Shown: positions 27,691 to 37,721 of the stretch, piece after piece | Layout: each line of letters starts with the position of its first letter | Numbering within the stretch: position 1 is the stretch's first letter | Source of the DNA: Diploptera punctata | Lineage: Eukaryota; Arthropoda; Insecta; Blattodea; Blaberidae | Direction: 5' to 3' | Assembly: GCA_030220185.1 (NCBI GenBank) | Contig: JASPKZ010001235.1 | Location: forward strand, 1,340,501-1,404,500 | DNA length: 64,000 bases | Notes under the pieces: generated by a model | The model's database searches: none | The model's input: only the letters and a program-made list of their open reading frames with translations | What the model was told of the DNA's origin: nothing | Position numbers and translations under genes: made by a program

Positions 27691-27894
27691 GCATTTCTTG
27701 ACGGTTGTATTTTTACGGTGAAAGATCGTCACTCTTTCGACCAAGGTACTTATTTCGTCTGGCTTATCACCTTCGACCAGTCCGGCATGGGTAACCCTAT
27801 CGGCAGCAATGCTACCGCCGGCATAGCTCTCAGGATCATTTAAGCACACAAGCCACTCGATAGTGCCAGTGAGTAAGTAAGTAAGTAAGTAAGT
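27691..27894 (+). mobile_element. Short element sharing the RTE-A 3' tail (candidate RTE-A-mobilised SINE)
   Basis: The 204-base insert is flanked by 13-base duplications AAGAAAAATACCC at 27678-27690 and 27895-27907. Its last about 45 bases (CTCGATAGTGCCAGTGAG then AAGT repeats) equal the RTE-A terminus. Its 5' 150 bases (CATTTCTTGACGGTTGTA, GACCAGTCCGGCATGGG, AGCAATGCTACCGCCGGC) are unrelated to RTE-A. This is what a SINE using the RTE-A machinery would look like. Confidence 0.75.
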
Positions 27895-27949
27895 AAGAAA
27901 AATACCCAGTAGATAGGCCAGTAGAGGTGGAAGAATAACGTTAACTATG

Positions 27950-28075
27950 ACATAATGACATGTCACCCCTACACTGACTGAATGATCTTCTACGTCTGTG
28001 ATTAACACATGCGGATGTGAGGTCAGCAGCCTGTTGGTAGGCCAATGACCTTCTAGGCCTATCACGCCATGGAGT
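27950..28075 (-). mobile_element. SINE-4 fragment inserted in RTE-A
   Basis: The words GACATGTCACCCCTACACTG, TGTGATTAACACATGCGGAT and TAGGCCTATCACGCCATGG match the distal half of SINE-4. Flanks GTTAACTATGA and GTTAGTTATGA resemble a diverged target duplication. Confidence 0.7.
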
Positions 28076-28082
28076 CAGTTAG

Positions 28083-28255
28083 TTATGATTTGAGGGACAT
28101 AAATGGTACAGGGAATAATTAGGAAATAATAGTTTGGGATTGGGATGTATGGAGAGGTTATATCTGCATGCCCATGAACCACCAGATTTAAGAGTGCTAG
28201 TGAGTTAGTTATCTTTCGTGAGAGCGGCTGAGTTTTAAACAGCACGCACAGATAT
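28083..28255. repeat. Local segmental duplication, copy 1
   Basis: This RTE-A end shares private changes (GACATAAATGGTACAGGG, ATCTGCATGCCCATGAACC, ACCAGATTTAAGA) and non-RTE flanking sequence (CTTTCGTG...GGCTGAGTTTT...CAGCACGCA) with 28709-28897. The two are therefore copies of one genomic segment, not separate insertions. Confidence 0.75.
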
Positions 28256-28465
28256 ATTAAGAACAGTTAAGTCTCGTAGACTGCGATGGGGAGGACATGT
28301 GGCACGAGTAGGGAGTGAAAGAGAGCATATAAAGTTATTTTCTTTTACTAGATGAAAAATGCTGAATAATCACCTACGTCTGTGATTAACACATGTGGAT
28401 GTGAGGTCAGCAGCCTGATGGTAGGCCAATGGCTTTCTAGGCCTATCACGCCATGGAGTCAGTTA
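28256..28465. mobile_element. RTE-A fragment and SINE-4 fragment
   Basis: Bases 28256-28360 are plus-strand RTE-A (AAGAACAGTTAAGTCTCGTA). Bases 28365-28465 are a minus-strand SINE-4 distal end (CACCTACGTCTGTGATTAAC to CACGCCATGGAGTCAGTTA). The pairing mirrors the RTE-A/SINE-4 pair just upstream, consistent with local duplication. Confidence 0.65.
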
Positions 28466-28485
28466 TTGCATAGCTGGCTTAACTT

Positions 28486-28490
<5 letters not shown>

Positions 28491-28518
<28 letters not shown>
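28491..28518. repeat. GA dinucleotide microsatellite
   Basis: A GA run of about 28 bases. Confidence 0.95.
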
Positions 28519-28523
<5 letters not shown>

Positions 28524-28708
28524 TACAAGGGTAGATCGTTGACCAGTTTAGTCCAGATACAAAAGAAAGAACCCACCCTGTTGTCAGTTTTCCTCTCACC
28601 CCTTACCCCTATTAACATCTGGTGAAGAAACTCCGACAACACTGGTGCGAGTGAGAGGTGAGTACAGTTGCCTCATTCTACAAATTTCTCGTAAAGTTAA
28701 ACCAGAGA

Positions 28709-28897
28709 GACTATAGTTATGATTTGAGGGACATAAATGGTACAGGGAATAATTAGAAAATAATAGCTTGGGAGTGGGATGTATGGAGAGGTTATATCTG
28801 CATGCCCATGAACCACCAGATTTAAGAATGCCAGTGAGTTCTTTTTCGTGTGAGTGGCTGGCTAAGTTTTGTGTTATAATTGGGTCTACAGCACGCA
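28709..28897. repeat. Local segmental duplication, copy 2
   Basis: This is the second copy of the RTE-A end plus its right flank seen at 28083-28255, offset by about 626 bases. Confidence 0.75.
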
Positions 28898-29259
28898 TAG
28901 CTATCTTCTCGTGTTTTTAACACCAGAAACAAGCTTTCAGTTCCATCTAATACATAAAATGCCTGGAAGATCTCTAGCTCCGGAATCGATAAGAACTTGT
29001 TCGGATGCGGTGGAACCCCGCATTTGTGTCAACATAAATTCTAATAACATTTTATGACCATGTACTGCACCTGAGGTCCTGAAACCTCAATAGAGAAATT
29101 GCACAACAAATCCTGCAAGTTTTACAGAAGTTTTTTTTTTTAATCAGTGTGGGTTTCCATACTACAGCTGTCGTTCAACGTTGGACTGTCTGATCGGTAA
29201 CATCAATTTAACGTCACCTTACTTCTAAAACATCTCAAGTCTAATTTAACAACATTTTC

Positions 29260-29880
29260 AGCAGAGGCATAAAAACATTTTCTGACATACACATGGCAAC
29301 AGTATATTACGATGCGAGATTGGGAAGTGGTTTTTACAGAAGCGAGGAAAATGTTCAAAAACCGAGCGATAGTGAGGTTTTTAATTTCTGACATTCTGTA
29401 CATCACTTCACAAACGTGCGTTGTACATTGTTTTTTGTGCGGTAGTTTTCAAAATAATAAATAATAGTACAATTATAACATCTTTGTTGGAAATATTTGC
29501 GTTCATTATAAACAATTGACTAAACGTTAACAGTGTGGGCAATGATGATCTTGAAGAAGATTTCCGAGCTGTAGGCCGTGGTCTCGAGGCTTGAGGATGT
29601 GAGACGCAATCTCTGGCGAAACGTCGGGGAACTTCAAACCTCGAGACCACCACCTACAGCCCTGAAATCTTCTTCAAGATCATCATAACTCCGGCCGTGA
29701 AAGCCTAAGTCAATACAGTGTGGGCAATGTTTATTAGTTGAAACTACAGGAGGCCGTGAGACCAATTAGTAATAAAATGGCGGCAAGTACGTATTTATTA
29801 TTTATATTGTTTCAAATAAAGTTCAGTTCATTTAAAATGCAGTGATTTGTTTCGTATAATGTATATTAACACTATCTTTT
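29260..29880. repeat. Family Z repeat, copy 1, with a hairpin insertion
   Basis: Landmarks shared with 58715-59120 are GGGAAGTGGTTTTTACAGAAGC, CACTTCACAAACGTGCGTTG, TTGTTGGAAATATTTGCGTT, AAAATGGCGGCAAG and AATGCAGTGATTTGTTTCGT. The copy is split by the 170-base insert at 29545-29714. No conserved ORF. Confidence 0.7.
29545..29714. mobile_element. 170-base palindromic retroposon-like insert
   Basis: ACAGTGTGGGCAATG at 29530-29544 is repeated at 29715-29729. The sister repeat at 58.94 kb is uninterrupted at this point. The insert folds: ATGATCTTGAAGAAGATTTC and GTAGGCCGTGGTCTCGAGG pair with sequence at 29630-29690. It ends ACTCCGGCCGTGAAAGCC. A 15-base duplication suggests LINE-type integration, yet no pol III box is evident. 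Confidence 0.75.
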
Positions 29881-29989
29881 GGATATGTTTTGTATATACA
29901 TTGTACGTAGTATACATAGAGGACAGTTGTTTTACTTCCCACACGCGGTTTGTAATATGTAATATTACAGTATAGTTATTTTATTACAG

Positions 29990-30130
29990 TATAGTTATTT
30001 AGGTTGGCAACCCCGAAATGTAGGAAGTTGAACATTCAATCATGGTCGCCATTGCTATAAGTACGACAAAAAGCACTATCGCGCAAAAGAGTTTATTGAG
30101 TCCGAGGATGAGAACATCAGCGTTTCACTT
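29990..30130. repeat. Family Z terminal fragment
   Basis: CATGGTCGCCATTGCTATAAGTACGAC and CACTATCGCGCAAAA are the complement of 44552-44605, another family Z fragment. Confidence 0.5.
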
Positions 30131-30317
30131 TGATCATAATAGTTCTTCTAACACATGTTTGAATGATGGTGGAACAGTTCATCAAAATTCCTTTATTACC
30201 GTCATTTAAGTTTTCTTAATGTCTACTAAAGAAATTTTGATAAACAGATGAGGACAGATACAAAACTAAGATTACACAACATCACATCAGAAGCTACTCT
30301 AAAATGCGGAAGTGACA

Positions 30318-30627
30318 CCGCTATGGTCTCGAGGTAGCGTGCTGCCTTATCACGCGGCGAGCCCGGGTTCGATCCCGGTCGGGACAAGTTTCCTGAGTGA
30401 GGTTTTTCCTCACTTGTAAGGAAACTTTAAGGCCCAAGCGGTACCCAAAAATCATATGGCCATCATCATCATTCATATTCCCCTTAATTAAGTTTTGAAG
30501 TATGGACTCTCCTGGCGCAGAACTACCATCATCATCATCCATCATATCAGAAGTGGGTACAATTACGCCAATGCCAAGGGAGAACACCAGAAATTTCGAA
30601 ATGACAACCTGAGCATTGGATAAAAAA
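30318..30627 (+). mobile_element. SINE-2b inserted in L-G
   Basis: The head CACCGCTATGGTCTCGAGG and GCCCGGGTTCGATCCCGG is followed by GGTTTTTCCTCACTTGTAAG and the 2b tail CAGAAGTGGGTACAATTACG to GACAACCTGAGCATTGG. Confidence 0.85.
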
Positions 30628-30734
30628 ATGGATTTTAAATCAAATAAAATCTCGTAAACTTAGAGTAAGCCAAATGCGGTTCTTATAATCTCTGTTAGGA
30701 GTTAATAGACTGGATCACCAAAGGGACACTATTA

Positions 30735-30970
30735 CACTGGTCAACATGATTTTTGTCTCATGAGTACCAATAGTTGTACTTAATTCAGTTTTTTATCGTG
30801 TTTTCAAATATGTATTCGGAATTTCTCCATCACCCACAATTTTTTACCTTACGTGATGGAGAAAAACCGATATCACATTTGAATTCAGGAGAAAAAATAC
30901 TATCAGAATCACATATTTTTCATTCTGAGACAAAAAAAAAATATTTATTGTTGCTCATTGTAATATAATA
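30735..30970. mobile_element. CACTG-ended DNA element, copy 2 (ends only)
   Basis: The left end CACTGGTCAACATGATTTTT and the right end complement CAATGAGCAAC match copies 1 and 3. Nothing of the coding region remains, so this is a short internal-deletion derivative. ACACTATTA occurs on both sides (30726-30734 and 30971-30979). The right end carries about ten extra bases (TAATATAATA), so the exact duplication is unclear. The host L-G copy confirms insertion. Confidence 0.7.
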
Positions 30971-31502
30971 ACACTATTATCAGAGAAAAACTTGGAGCAC
31001 CAACAATGAAGATATGGAAAGATATCAACAAGAATGGAAAAATCATCTGAGAAGAATGGAAAGAAATATAGACTTCCAAAATTGACGTTCCAATATACTC
31101 CAACTGGACATAGGGACTAAGGAAGACCAAAACATCGGTGGAAAAATCAAGACCATCTTCATTAGGTTTACCGTCAGAGGTCACGTGGTCTAAAACGGAT
31201 TTCTTCATGATGATGGCAAAGTCTGCTAAAAATTGGAACTATATACCCATCGTAAGAAACAGTTTTTATTTCTGGGCCATCATGCATTTTTAATGGTATC
31301 GGGACTTTAGAGGCGCGGCGTTTAAATGTCTGAAAGTAGCCAAACTGGCTAGACATATAATTAACGACTGCACAAGTAGATTAACGGAATTTTTTCACTG
31401 TGGTTCGTCTCAAATCCTAGAAGTGTTCGTTATTTTTAAAAAATCTACAAACGATAGACTACATACGAATTACATCGTATTTCTGTTCTTAAAGTAAAGT
31501 GA

Positions 31503-31795
31503 TGTGATCCCACTACAAACCTCAGGAGACCTTTGGGGTAGTAGGAGGTTAAGACTCCCACTTTCTCTGGACAATCGGCACTTATGTCATGTGTGTTGTC
31601 GGCTCTGCGTGCGACCGCCTTTACTCCCAGAACAAGCGTCTGGTACTCATTTCCGTTACAGGTTGAGTCGACCCCAGGGCCATAGTGCCGCCAGAAGGTT
31701 TGGGTTAGTTTAAGAATCCTGACCCCACTGCGACTCGAATCCTCGACCTTTCGGCTTGTAGCGCGGTGCCTTAACCACTACTCTACGGCGTGCCC
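31503..31795 (-). mobile_element. SINE-3 copy, complete
   Basis: On the minus strand GTAGTGGTTAAGGCACCG (box A) and GGATTCGAGTCGCAGTGGGG (box B) precede the SINE-3 body (GGCACTATGGCCCTGGGG, TACCCCAAAGGTCTCCTGAG). It is the same length as the 13.5-kb copy. Confidence 0.85.
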
Positions 31796-31928
31796 CAATT
31801 TACCTTCCCTAATTTTCTTTAACACTTTATTCATTATTTTCATTTATATTATTCAATTTTCTGATGTTTTATTTAATTCGTTGCATTTAGACTAAATCAG
31901 CTTATATTTTATATCCATCTAAGCATAG

Positions 31929-32226
31929 TTATTCTGCCCGAAGGCAGGTCCTTTACTGCAATCATAGCATTTTCATGCTATGCTTGCAGCTTTACTAGGG
32001 AATTGTAGGTATGGTAGCTTCCCGTTGCTTTCCACACCGATGATGGATGATGATGGCCATATGATTTCGGGGACCGTTTGGGCCTTAAAGTTTTCGTGAC
32101 ATTTGTCTTACAGGCGAGAAAAAACCCCGATAAAAACTTCACCTAGAAAAACTGCCCTGACCGGGGATCGAACCCGGGCCCGCTGCGTGACAAGCCAGCA
32201 CGCTACCTCGAGACCACAGCAGTGGA
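31929..32226 (-). mobile_element. SINE-2a copy, complete
   Basis: The minus strand reads GTCCACTGCTGTGGTCTCGA and GGGCCCGGGTTCGATCCCCG at the head, then GGTGTGGAAAGCAACGGGAA and CATAGCATGAAAATGCTATG, and ends CTGCCTTCGGGCAGAAT. The internal CATAGCATGAAAATGCTATG is a perfect short palindrome. Confidence 0.88.
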
Positions 32227-32507
32227 CATAATTTATATAGACCTAGTAATTATTCTGTAGGTGCATTTTCTTGGATAAGTAACTTCCGCAAGAGAGCTCC
32301 CTTATCCCATGAGGTGATTATAGGGATAGACAGAAATTTGCATTTTACGCATATAGTTACTTAGGTATAAGACTAATTACCGGTATTGTAAATTTTATAT
32401 CTTAGTTGAGTGGTACATATGATCTTAAGTAGTACTTTTGTTATCATTTGTGTACTTTTTCGCTTTTATCCGTTCAGATCAAATCAACACATTTTTAACA
32501 TAAAGCC

Positions 32508-33170
32508 TAGAAGTTCCTTGGCCTACCAGCCGACCGCTTAGCCTCAGAACATGTGTTAATCACAGAGGTAGATAATCATCTAGTCAGTATAAGGTGTCCA
32601 CTGCTGTGGTCTCGAGATAGCGTGCTGCTTGTCACGCAGCGGGCCTGGGTTAGATTCCCGGTCGGGACAGGCTCCTGAATGAGGTTTTTTTTTTTTCTCG
32701 AGGTTTTTCCTCACATGTAAGACAACTGTCAAGACGCCTAAAGCCCAACGGTCCCCGAAAATCATTGGCCATCTTCATTATCATCCTTTTCATTTCACCG
32801 GTGTGGAAAACAATGGGAAGCTACCACACCTATAATTCTCTAGTAAAGCTGCATAGCATGGCATGGAAATGCTATGATTGAAGTGAAAGACCTGCCCTCG
32901 GGCAGAATTACTATATAACAGAGTATAGGGGTGACACGTGCTCAATATGTCGGATTTCCCCAATGTTATAGTTTTTTTTTTTTTTCAACTTGGGCTCGCT
33001 ACTTATTGCAAATAGCCAGACTTCTCAGGATTCCTTGAGAAAATCTCTTCTCTCTTTATAAAAACAAATAAAACGTTCATTCAGCAACTAGTCCGGCCGG
33101 GGGATGAAACCCGGGTCTCCTGAATCTGAGACAACTGTATTACCCCTAAGATCACAGGGATAGACAAATT
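32508..33170 (-). mobile_element. SINE-4 relic interrupted by SINE-2a
   Basis: SINE-4 parts lie at 32508-32593 and 32926-33170. The minus-strand head carries GGGGTAATACAGTTGTCTCA and GGAGACCCGGGTTTCATCCC. The SINE-2a copy at 32594-32925 falls inside the words AGTATAAG|...|AGTATAGG, a likely short target duplication. The T-run near 32970 is expanded. Confidence 0.7.
32594..32925 (+). mobile_element. SINE-2a inserted in SINE-4
   Basis: The head GTCCACTGCTGTGGTCTCGA, GGGCCTGGGTTAGATTCCCG, the middle GGTTTTTCCTCACATGTAAG and the end GGGCAGAATTACTATATAAC match the family. Confidence 0.85.
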
Positions 33171-33702
33171 ATATTGTTAATCTCATAATTCTTGCACCCA
33201 TTCTGCTGTTAATGAAAGTGATACTTTTATCAGGTGTCACACATTTTTAAAAACCTGAAATAACAATATCAAGACATATTTTACCATTTTTGAAACTCTT
33301 ATTTAGGTGTTGAAATTGTCTCCGAACACTATCTGGCCAGCATAAGATCCATATCATACCGTATAGAGTAGAAAATAGTATTTTACACATCAGATATGAC
33401 CTTCCTAATCCCTTATTAACAGACAGTATGCGGAAATGAGGAAATAAATCTTACGGCCTTTCTAGGAGTTTCGATAAGAAATAATGTTACTTACAATGTT
33501 ATTGTAGAACAGGTTACGTGAGAAAAGGTCTTATTTATCGAGTTAGATCTTTATGATTCCAATCAGTGTGCAATACACAGCTGCACTTAAGGACAAATAA
33601 GGGCATTGATCTTCTACATATACATTGCTTAGTCCATCTTTTTCAAAGAAATGTCCTTTGGTTCACCTACTTGTACACATTTTCACGACTGTCGATCATC
33701 AG
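33171..33702. other. Unassigned intronic DNA
   Basis: No repeat, RNA or exon was recognised. Confidence 0.35.
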
Positions 33703-33811
33703 TAGAGTACGGATGTTAGGCACTTAAAAAGTTTAAAATAGGCAGGCAAAAAGGCCTAAAATCATTAATATAGGCACTAAAAGATAAATATAGGCTCTTA
33801 CAAAAATATAC

Positions 33812-34735
33812 TTCTTCTTCACTTCACGGGCTAGGCAAATTGCCTGTTTCGCCTCACAGTTGTTCTGTCCATCTCTTCACTGGCCTTCCTACATTCCTTG
33901 AACCTCTTGGCTTGTAGTTGAATGCTGCTCTTGGTAATCTTGTTACATTAATTCTTTCCACGTGTGTAAACCATTTCTCTCTATATTCTCTGATTTTCTC
34001 ATCCAATGGATATATATTTAACTCTGTTCTTATATCTTCATTCCTTATCCGATCCAATCTTGTGCAGTCTTTTGTTCTTCTAAGGAAGTTCATTTCTGCG
34101 CTTTGTATTCTACTTTGCAATTTTTTGGTCATTACCCAAGTTTCGCTCCCATAAAGTAATGCAGGAACTGCCAATGTTTTATAAAACTTCAATCTAGTGT
34201 CTCTTCTTGTTTTATTATTTAATGTTTTATGTATAGTTCCGCATATCATTTGAAATTTCAACAGTTTCATATGTATGTCTCTTTCAGTTTTTGTGTTCAT
34301 AGTAAAATTACAACCCAAATAATTAAAATTTGTTACTTGATCCAGAGGTTTGTTTATTACGATTTTTTATCTTATATGATCGTTTCCCCAAAATGCCATT
34401 ATGTTTGTTTTTTCTTTTGATATTTTGAAATTATATTCTTGGCATAACTGATTTAATTGATGTAAAGAGTACTGCAAATTATTTTCATTTTCTTGAATAA
34501 TAACCACATCGTCAGTATACATTAAAACATTTAATATTTTAAAACGGTCCATTCTTATACCTATATTAACAATACTTTTCCAATTTTGGATGATGTCATT
34601 AATATATAGGCTAGATTAAAAAGCGTAGGTGATAAACTACACCCTTGTGTTACACCTCTATTTATTAAAATAGCTTCGGTCTTTGATGTGCCTATATTTA
34701 TTATAATTTGAGACTTTACATACGAACTTTTTATC
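33812..34735 (-). mobile_element. L-B LINE, RT end to 3' tail, inserted in the hAT-like element
   Basis: The minus strand has NVLMYTDDVVIIQENENNLQ (catalytic YADD position changed to YTDD) at about 34480-34530. It continues KTNIMAFWGND, then a 154-codon frame (33854-34318) with FQMICGTIHKTLNNKTRRDT, TLAVPALLYGSETWVM and SRNVGRPVKRWTEQL. The 3' end is CTAGCCCGTGAAGTGAAGAAG. The word ACAAAAATA borders both sides. The A-to-T change in the catalytic box is as seen here. Its effect is inferred to be inactivating. Confidence 0.85.
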
Positions 34736-34990
34736 ACAACAAAAATAGACTATAACATATATTTTTACAGCCTTACGTAAAGAATATAAACATATGCTAT
34801 CAATAGGATACGAAGATATCAGAGATGATTTTGGAATTTGTTTTGCCTTTTTACAAAGAGCATACTTATGTTTTGCAGTGTGTACGTGCTGCGAAACATG
34901 GCACTTCTTCGCGCAATTCACTAAAATGTTACACACTTTTCAAAACAATATTATTGAACCGTCACTTGAGTACTTCGCACCAAATTCTTT
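34736..34990 (-). pseudogene. BED-like zinc-finger ORF relic, copy 2
   Basis: The minus strand reads CNILVNCAKKCHVSQHVHTA followed by KHKYALCKKAKQIPKSSLIS. The first cysteine of the C-x2-C pair is kept but the frame upstream is disturbed relative to copy 1. There is no transposase domain. Confidence 0.55.
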
Positions 34991-35523
34991 CACGAAATTG
35001 ATCAGTTTGTCTTTTACTGTTTACCGTTCTTTAGGCATCGTAAAACAACTGTTCTAAAGGTAAAAAAAAAAAGCCACATACATCACACCACTTTGTCTTT
35101 GAAGCACCTGTCTGCGAACGAGGACTACAGACTGGATTCAGTGTTATCAACATTAAAAATAATATTGCCAGTCACTTAAAGGTTTCTATGCAATGATATG
35201 TGTCATGAAGTTTGTCCATTTCAATTAATTCCATTGAAATACTAAGTTAATTTCGAGAAAAAATGGCAAATAGGCATTTATAGGCATTGTAAGCTGAAAT
35301 AGGCATTTATAGGCAAAATTAACTTCATGGAAGACAGCTCTAAGGTCGTCGGTATGAACTAATATGAAGTCACTTTTACAATATCTATAATAAATAACTG
35401 TAGGCATTTTCCCTAACATCCGGCCTCTATTCATAAGCTCCAATTTATGGAGAAAATATTACTTAAGCGCCAATGACAAAATTACAAAAGCGACAACATT
35501 GATTTGTTTAAAGTGCGACTGTG

Positions 35524-35530
<7 letters not shown>

Positions 35531-35576
<46 letters not shown>
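35531..35576. repeat. GA dinucleotide microsatellite
   Basis: A GA run of about 45 bases next to an antisense RTE-A end. Confidence 0.95.
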
Positions 35577-35577
<1 letters not shown>

Positions 35578-35606
35578 AAGAGAGAATAGGAAAATGTATG
35601 TAACTC

Positions 35607-35862
35607 ATGAGCATTATCGAACGCGTAGATCCATGGCCGCGCGGGGATAAACTCTCTACACATGCCTATCCTGATCTAATTTTTCCAATCATCTCCTGTA
35701 TAATTACCTCCCTCAAATCATGATTAATGTTATTCTCCCACCTCATTATTGGCCTATCTACTGGGCGCTTTCCCTCTGGTTTTCCGACAAGCAGTTTCAA
35801 TTACCCTCTTTCATTCCTCATTCGTGCCACAAGTCCTGCCCACCGCAGTCTAGAGACTTAAC
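35607..35862 (-). mobile_element. RTE-A 3' end fragment
   Basis: Antisense words GAGCATTATCGAACGCGTAG, CTCCCACCTCATTATTGGCC and CCTGCCCACCGCAGTCTAGA mark the last about 250 bases of RTE-A. It lies head-to-head with the long copy that starts at about 35890. Confidence 0.8.
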
Positions 35863-35889
35863 TCAAACATTTTCGTCTCCGAATAATAG

Positions 35890-37461
35890 CGGATATGCCT
35901 AGAGGTTGAAATGGCAATTGAAAAATTGAAGATGTATAAAGCATCAGGTTCAGATGAGATCCCAGCAGAACTGATAAAATCAGGGGGAGAAAAATTGATG
36001 GACAAGATACACTGGTTGCTTAGTATGATTTGGGAAAAAGAAGCTCTTCCAGATGAACGAAAAGAATCAATTATCGTACCAATTTATACGAAAGGAGATA
36101 AAACTGATTGCAACAACTATAGGGGCATCTCATTACTTTCAACTTCTTACAAAATTCTAACAAATATATTAGTAAGCAGACTTACTCCCTATATTGATGA
36201 CATTCTAGGAGATCATCAATGTGCATTTAGAAGAAACAGGTCTACAAGAGATCAGATTTTTAGTATAAGACAGATTTTAGAAAAGAAATGGGAATATAAT
36301 GGTACTGTACATCAACTATATGTAGACTTCAAAAAAGCATATGATTCAATTAAGAGGGAGAAGTTATATAGTGTCCTGCTGGAGTTTGGAATTCCTAAAA
36401 AGTTAGTTAGACTTATACGAATGTGTCTAAATGGCTCAACGAGTAGGGTGCGTGTAGGCACACAGTTTTCAGACACTTTTGAAATCCAGAATGGGTTAAA
36501 GCAAGGAGATGCACTATCTCCTCTACTATTTAATTTTGTACTAGAGCATGCCATTAAATCTTTAGAGAATGAGGAAGGCTTACAACTCAATGGTATTAAT
36601 AAGCTGTTAGTTTATGCTGATGATGTAGTAGGCCTACTACTGGCCGATAGCGAGGAGATACTAAAAGCCAACACGCACACACTATTGAGTAACACTAAGA
36701 AATTAGGACTGGAAGTAAATATCAGTAAAACTAAATATATGGTCACACGTAGAAATACATTATATAATGGAAATGGACTGCTAAGGACAAATGAGGGAAA
36801 TTTTGAGGAATTGGCTGAATTCAAATTCCTAGGAACAATAATCACAAATAGGAATGGGATGCACAAAGAAATTAAACATAGGCTCAATTCTGGAAATGCA
36901 TGCTATTATGCATTGCAGAGACTTTTGATGTCCCAACTCCTTTCAAAAAACGTTAAGCTGAAAATATAGGCCCTATAAAACTATTGTTCTACCAGTTACA
37001 TTATATGGGTGCGAAACATGGACTCTTACTTTAAGGGAGGAAAGGAGATTACGAGTATTTGAGAATAAAGTTCTTAGGAAAATTTTTGGACCAAAGAGAG
37101 ATGAACAGACAGGTGAATGGAGAAGACTACATAACAATGAACTACATGGTCTTTATAGGAAGCCAGATATAATAAGAACAGTTAAGTCCCGTAGACTGCG
37201 ATGGGCAGGACATGTTGCGCGTATGGGGAATGAAAGACGTGCATGGAAACTTCTTGTAGGAAAGCCAGAAGGAAAACGCCCAGTTGGTAGACCAAGAATG
37301 AGGTGGGAGAACAACATTAACTATGATTTGAGGGAAGTAGATTATACAGGGAATGATTGGAAAGCATTAGCTCAGGATAGGGATGTATGGAGAGCTTATG
37401 TCCGTGCGGCCATGAACCTACGGGTTCGATAGTGCCAGTGAGTAAGTAAGTAAGTAAGTAT
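35890..37461 (+). mobile_element. RTE-A LINE, best copy in the window (RT to 3' tail)
   Basis: A 352-codon frame (35911-36969) covers most of the reverse transcriptase: NNYRGISLLSTSYKILTNIL (residues 68-87), VDFKKAYDSIKREKLYSVLL (138-157), NGLKQGDALSPLLFN (194-208) and LLVYADDVV with catalytic YADD (232-240). It stops at 36967-36969 because of a 7-base GGCCCTA insertion. The frame for the C-terminal part resumes at about 36977-37432 (RRLRVFENKVLRKIFGPKRD, VARMGNERRAWKLLVGKPEG, RPRMRWENNINYDLREVDY, MNLRVR). A 6-base GGCCTA insertion adds two residues after YADDVV. The 3' end is GATAGTGCCAGTGAGT with AAGT repeats. The endonuclease domain is absent, so it is 5'-truncated. RTE-like by these motifs. 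Confidence 0.93.
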
Positions 37462-37721
37462 GCTCGAACGAATCTTAGTTTGTAGAAGACAGGCATAAAA
37501 TGGCCAATTTGATGTGTCTGCTGTACACCATTTTATTTGAAGATGTATGAAATCACATCTTGAAGTTTAACGTCGCAGCACTAACATCAAAACAAGTCCT
37601 TGAAACTTCAAAAGAGCGTCCATTATATTTCCTCGTACACATAAGTGATGACGCATGTATTTGGATAACACTGGTCAGGTACATGTGTTATTACGCAGAG
37701 TAAAAACATTTATGGACTAAG
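37462..37721. other. Unassigned intronic DNA
   Basis: No family was recognised between the RTE-A tail and the SINE-3 copy. Confidence 0.35.

Larger units (their letters stand above)
27530..28212 (+). mobile_element. RTE-A copy with two nested insertions
   Basis: RTE-A segments lie at 27530-27690, 27895-27950 and 28080-28212. The first gap is the 204-base SINE-like insert at 27691-27894. The second is a SINE-4 fragment at 27950-28075. Together the three segments follow the RTE-A 3' end from GTAAATGGAGAAAACTACAT to GTGCTAGTGAGTTAGTTA. Confidence 0.8.
30246..31220 (+). mobile_element. L-G LINE 3' portion, split twice
   Basis: L-G segments 30246-30317, 30628-30734 and 30971-31220 follow in order the sequence that is uninterrupted (minus) at 56769-57236. 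The interruptions are SINE-2b (30318-30627) and a CACTG element (30735-30970). The end reads GTCACGTGGTCTAAAACGGA then ATGATGATG. Confidence 0.8.
33703..35429. mobile_element. hAT-like non-autonomous element, copy 2, with LINE inside
   Basis: It begins TAGAGTACGGATGTTAGGCA and ends ATCCGGCCTCTA. Flanking octamers ATCATCAG (33695-33702) and TTCATAAG (35430-35437) agree at six of eight positions. The content parallels copy 1 at 20279-21048, including the zinc-finger relic and subterminal ATAGGCATTTATAGGCA repeats. An L-B LINE occupies about 33812-34735. Without it the element would be about 800 bases, like copy 1. Confidence 0.75.

Noticed and set aside
27571..28065. 164-codon minus-strand ORF
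   Set aside because: It spans antisense RTE-A, the short RTE-A-tailed insert and SINE-4. Its LLTYLLTYLLT stretch is the AAGT tail read backwards.
29408..29653. 81-codon minus-strand ORF
   Set aside because: It is formed from the palindromic 170-base insert and family Z sequence. No domain.
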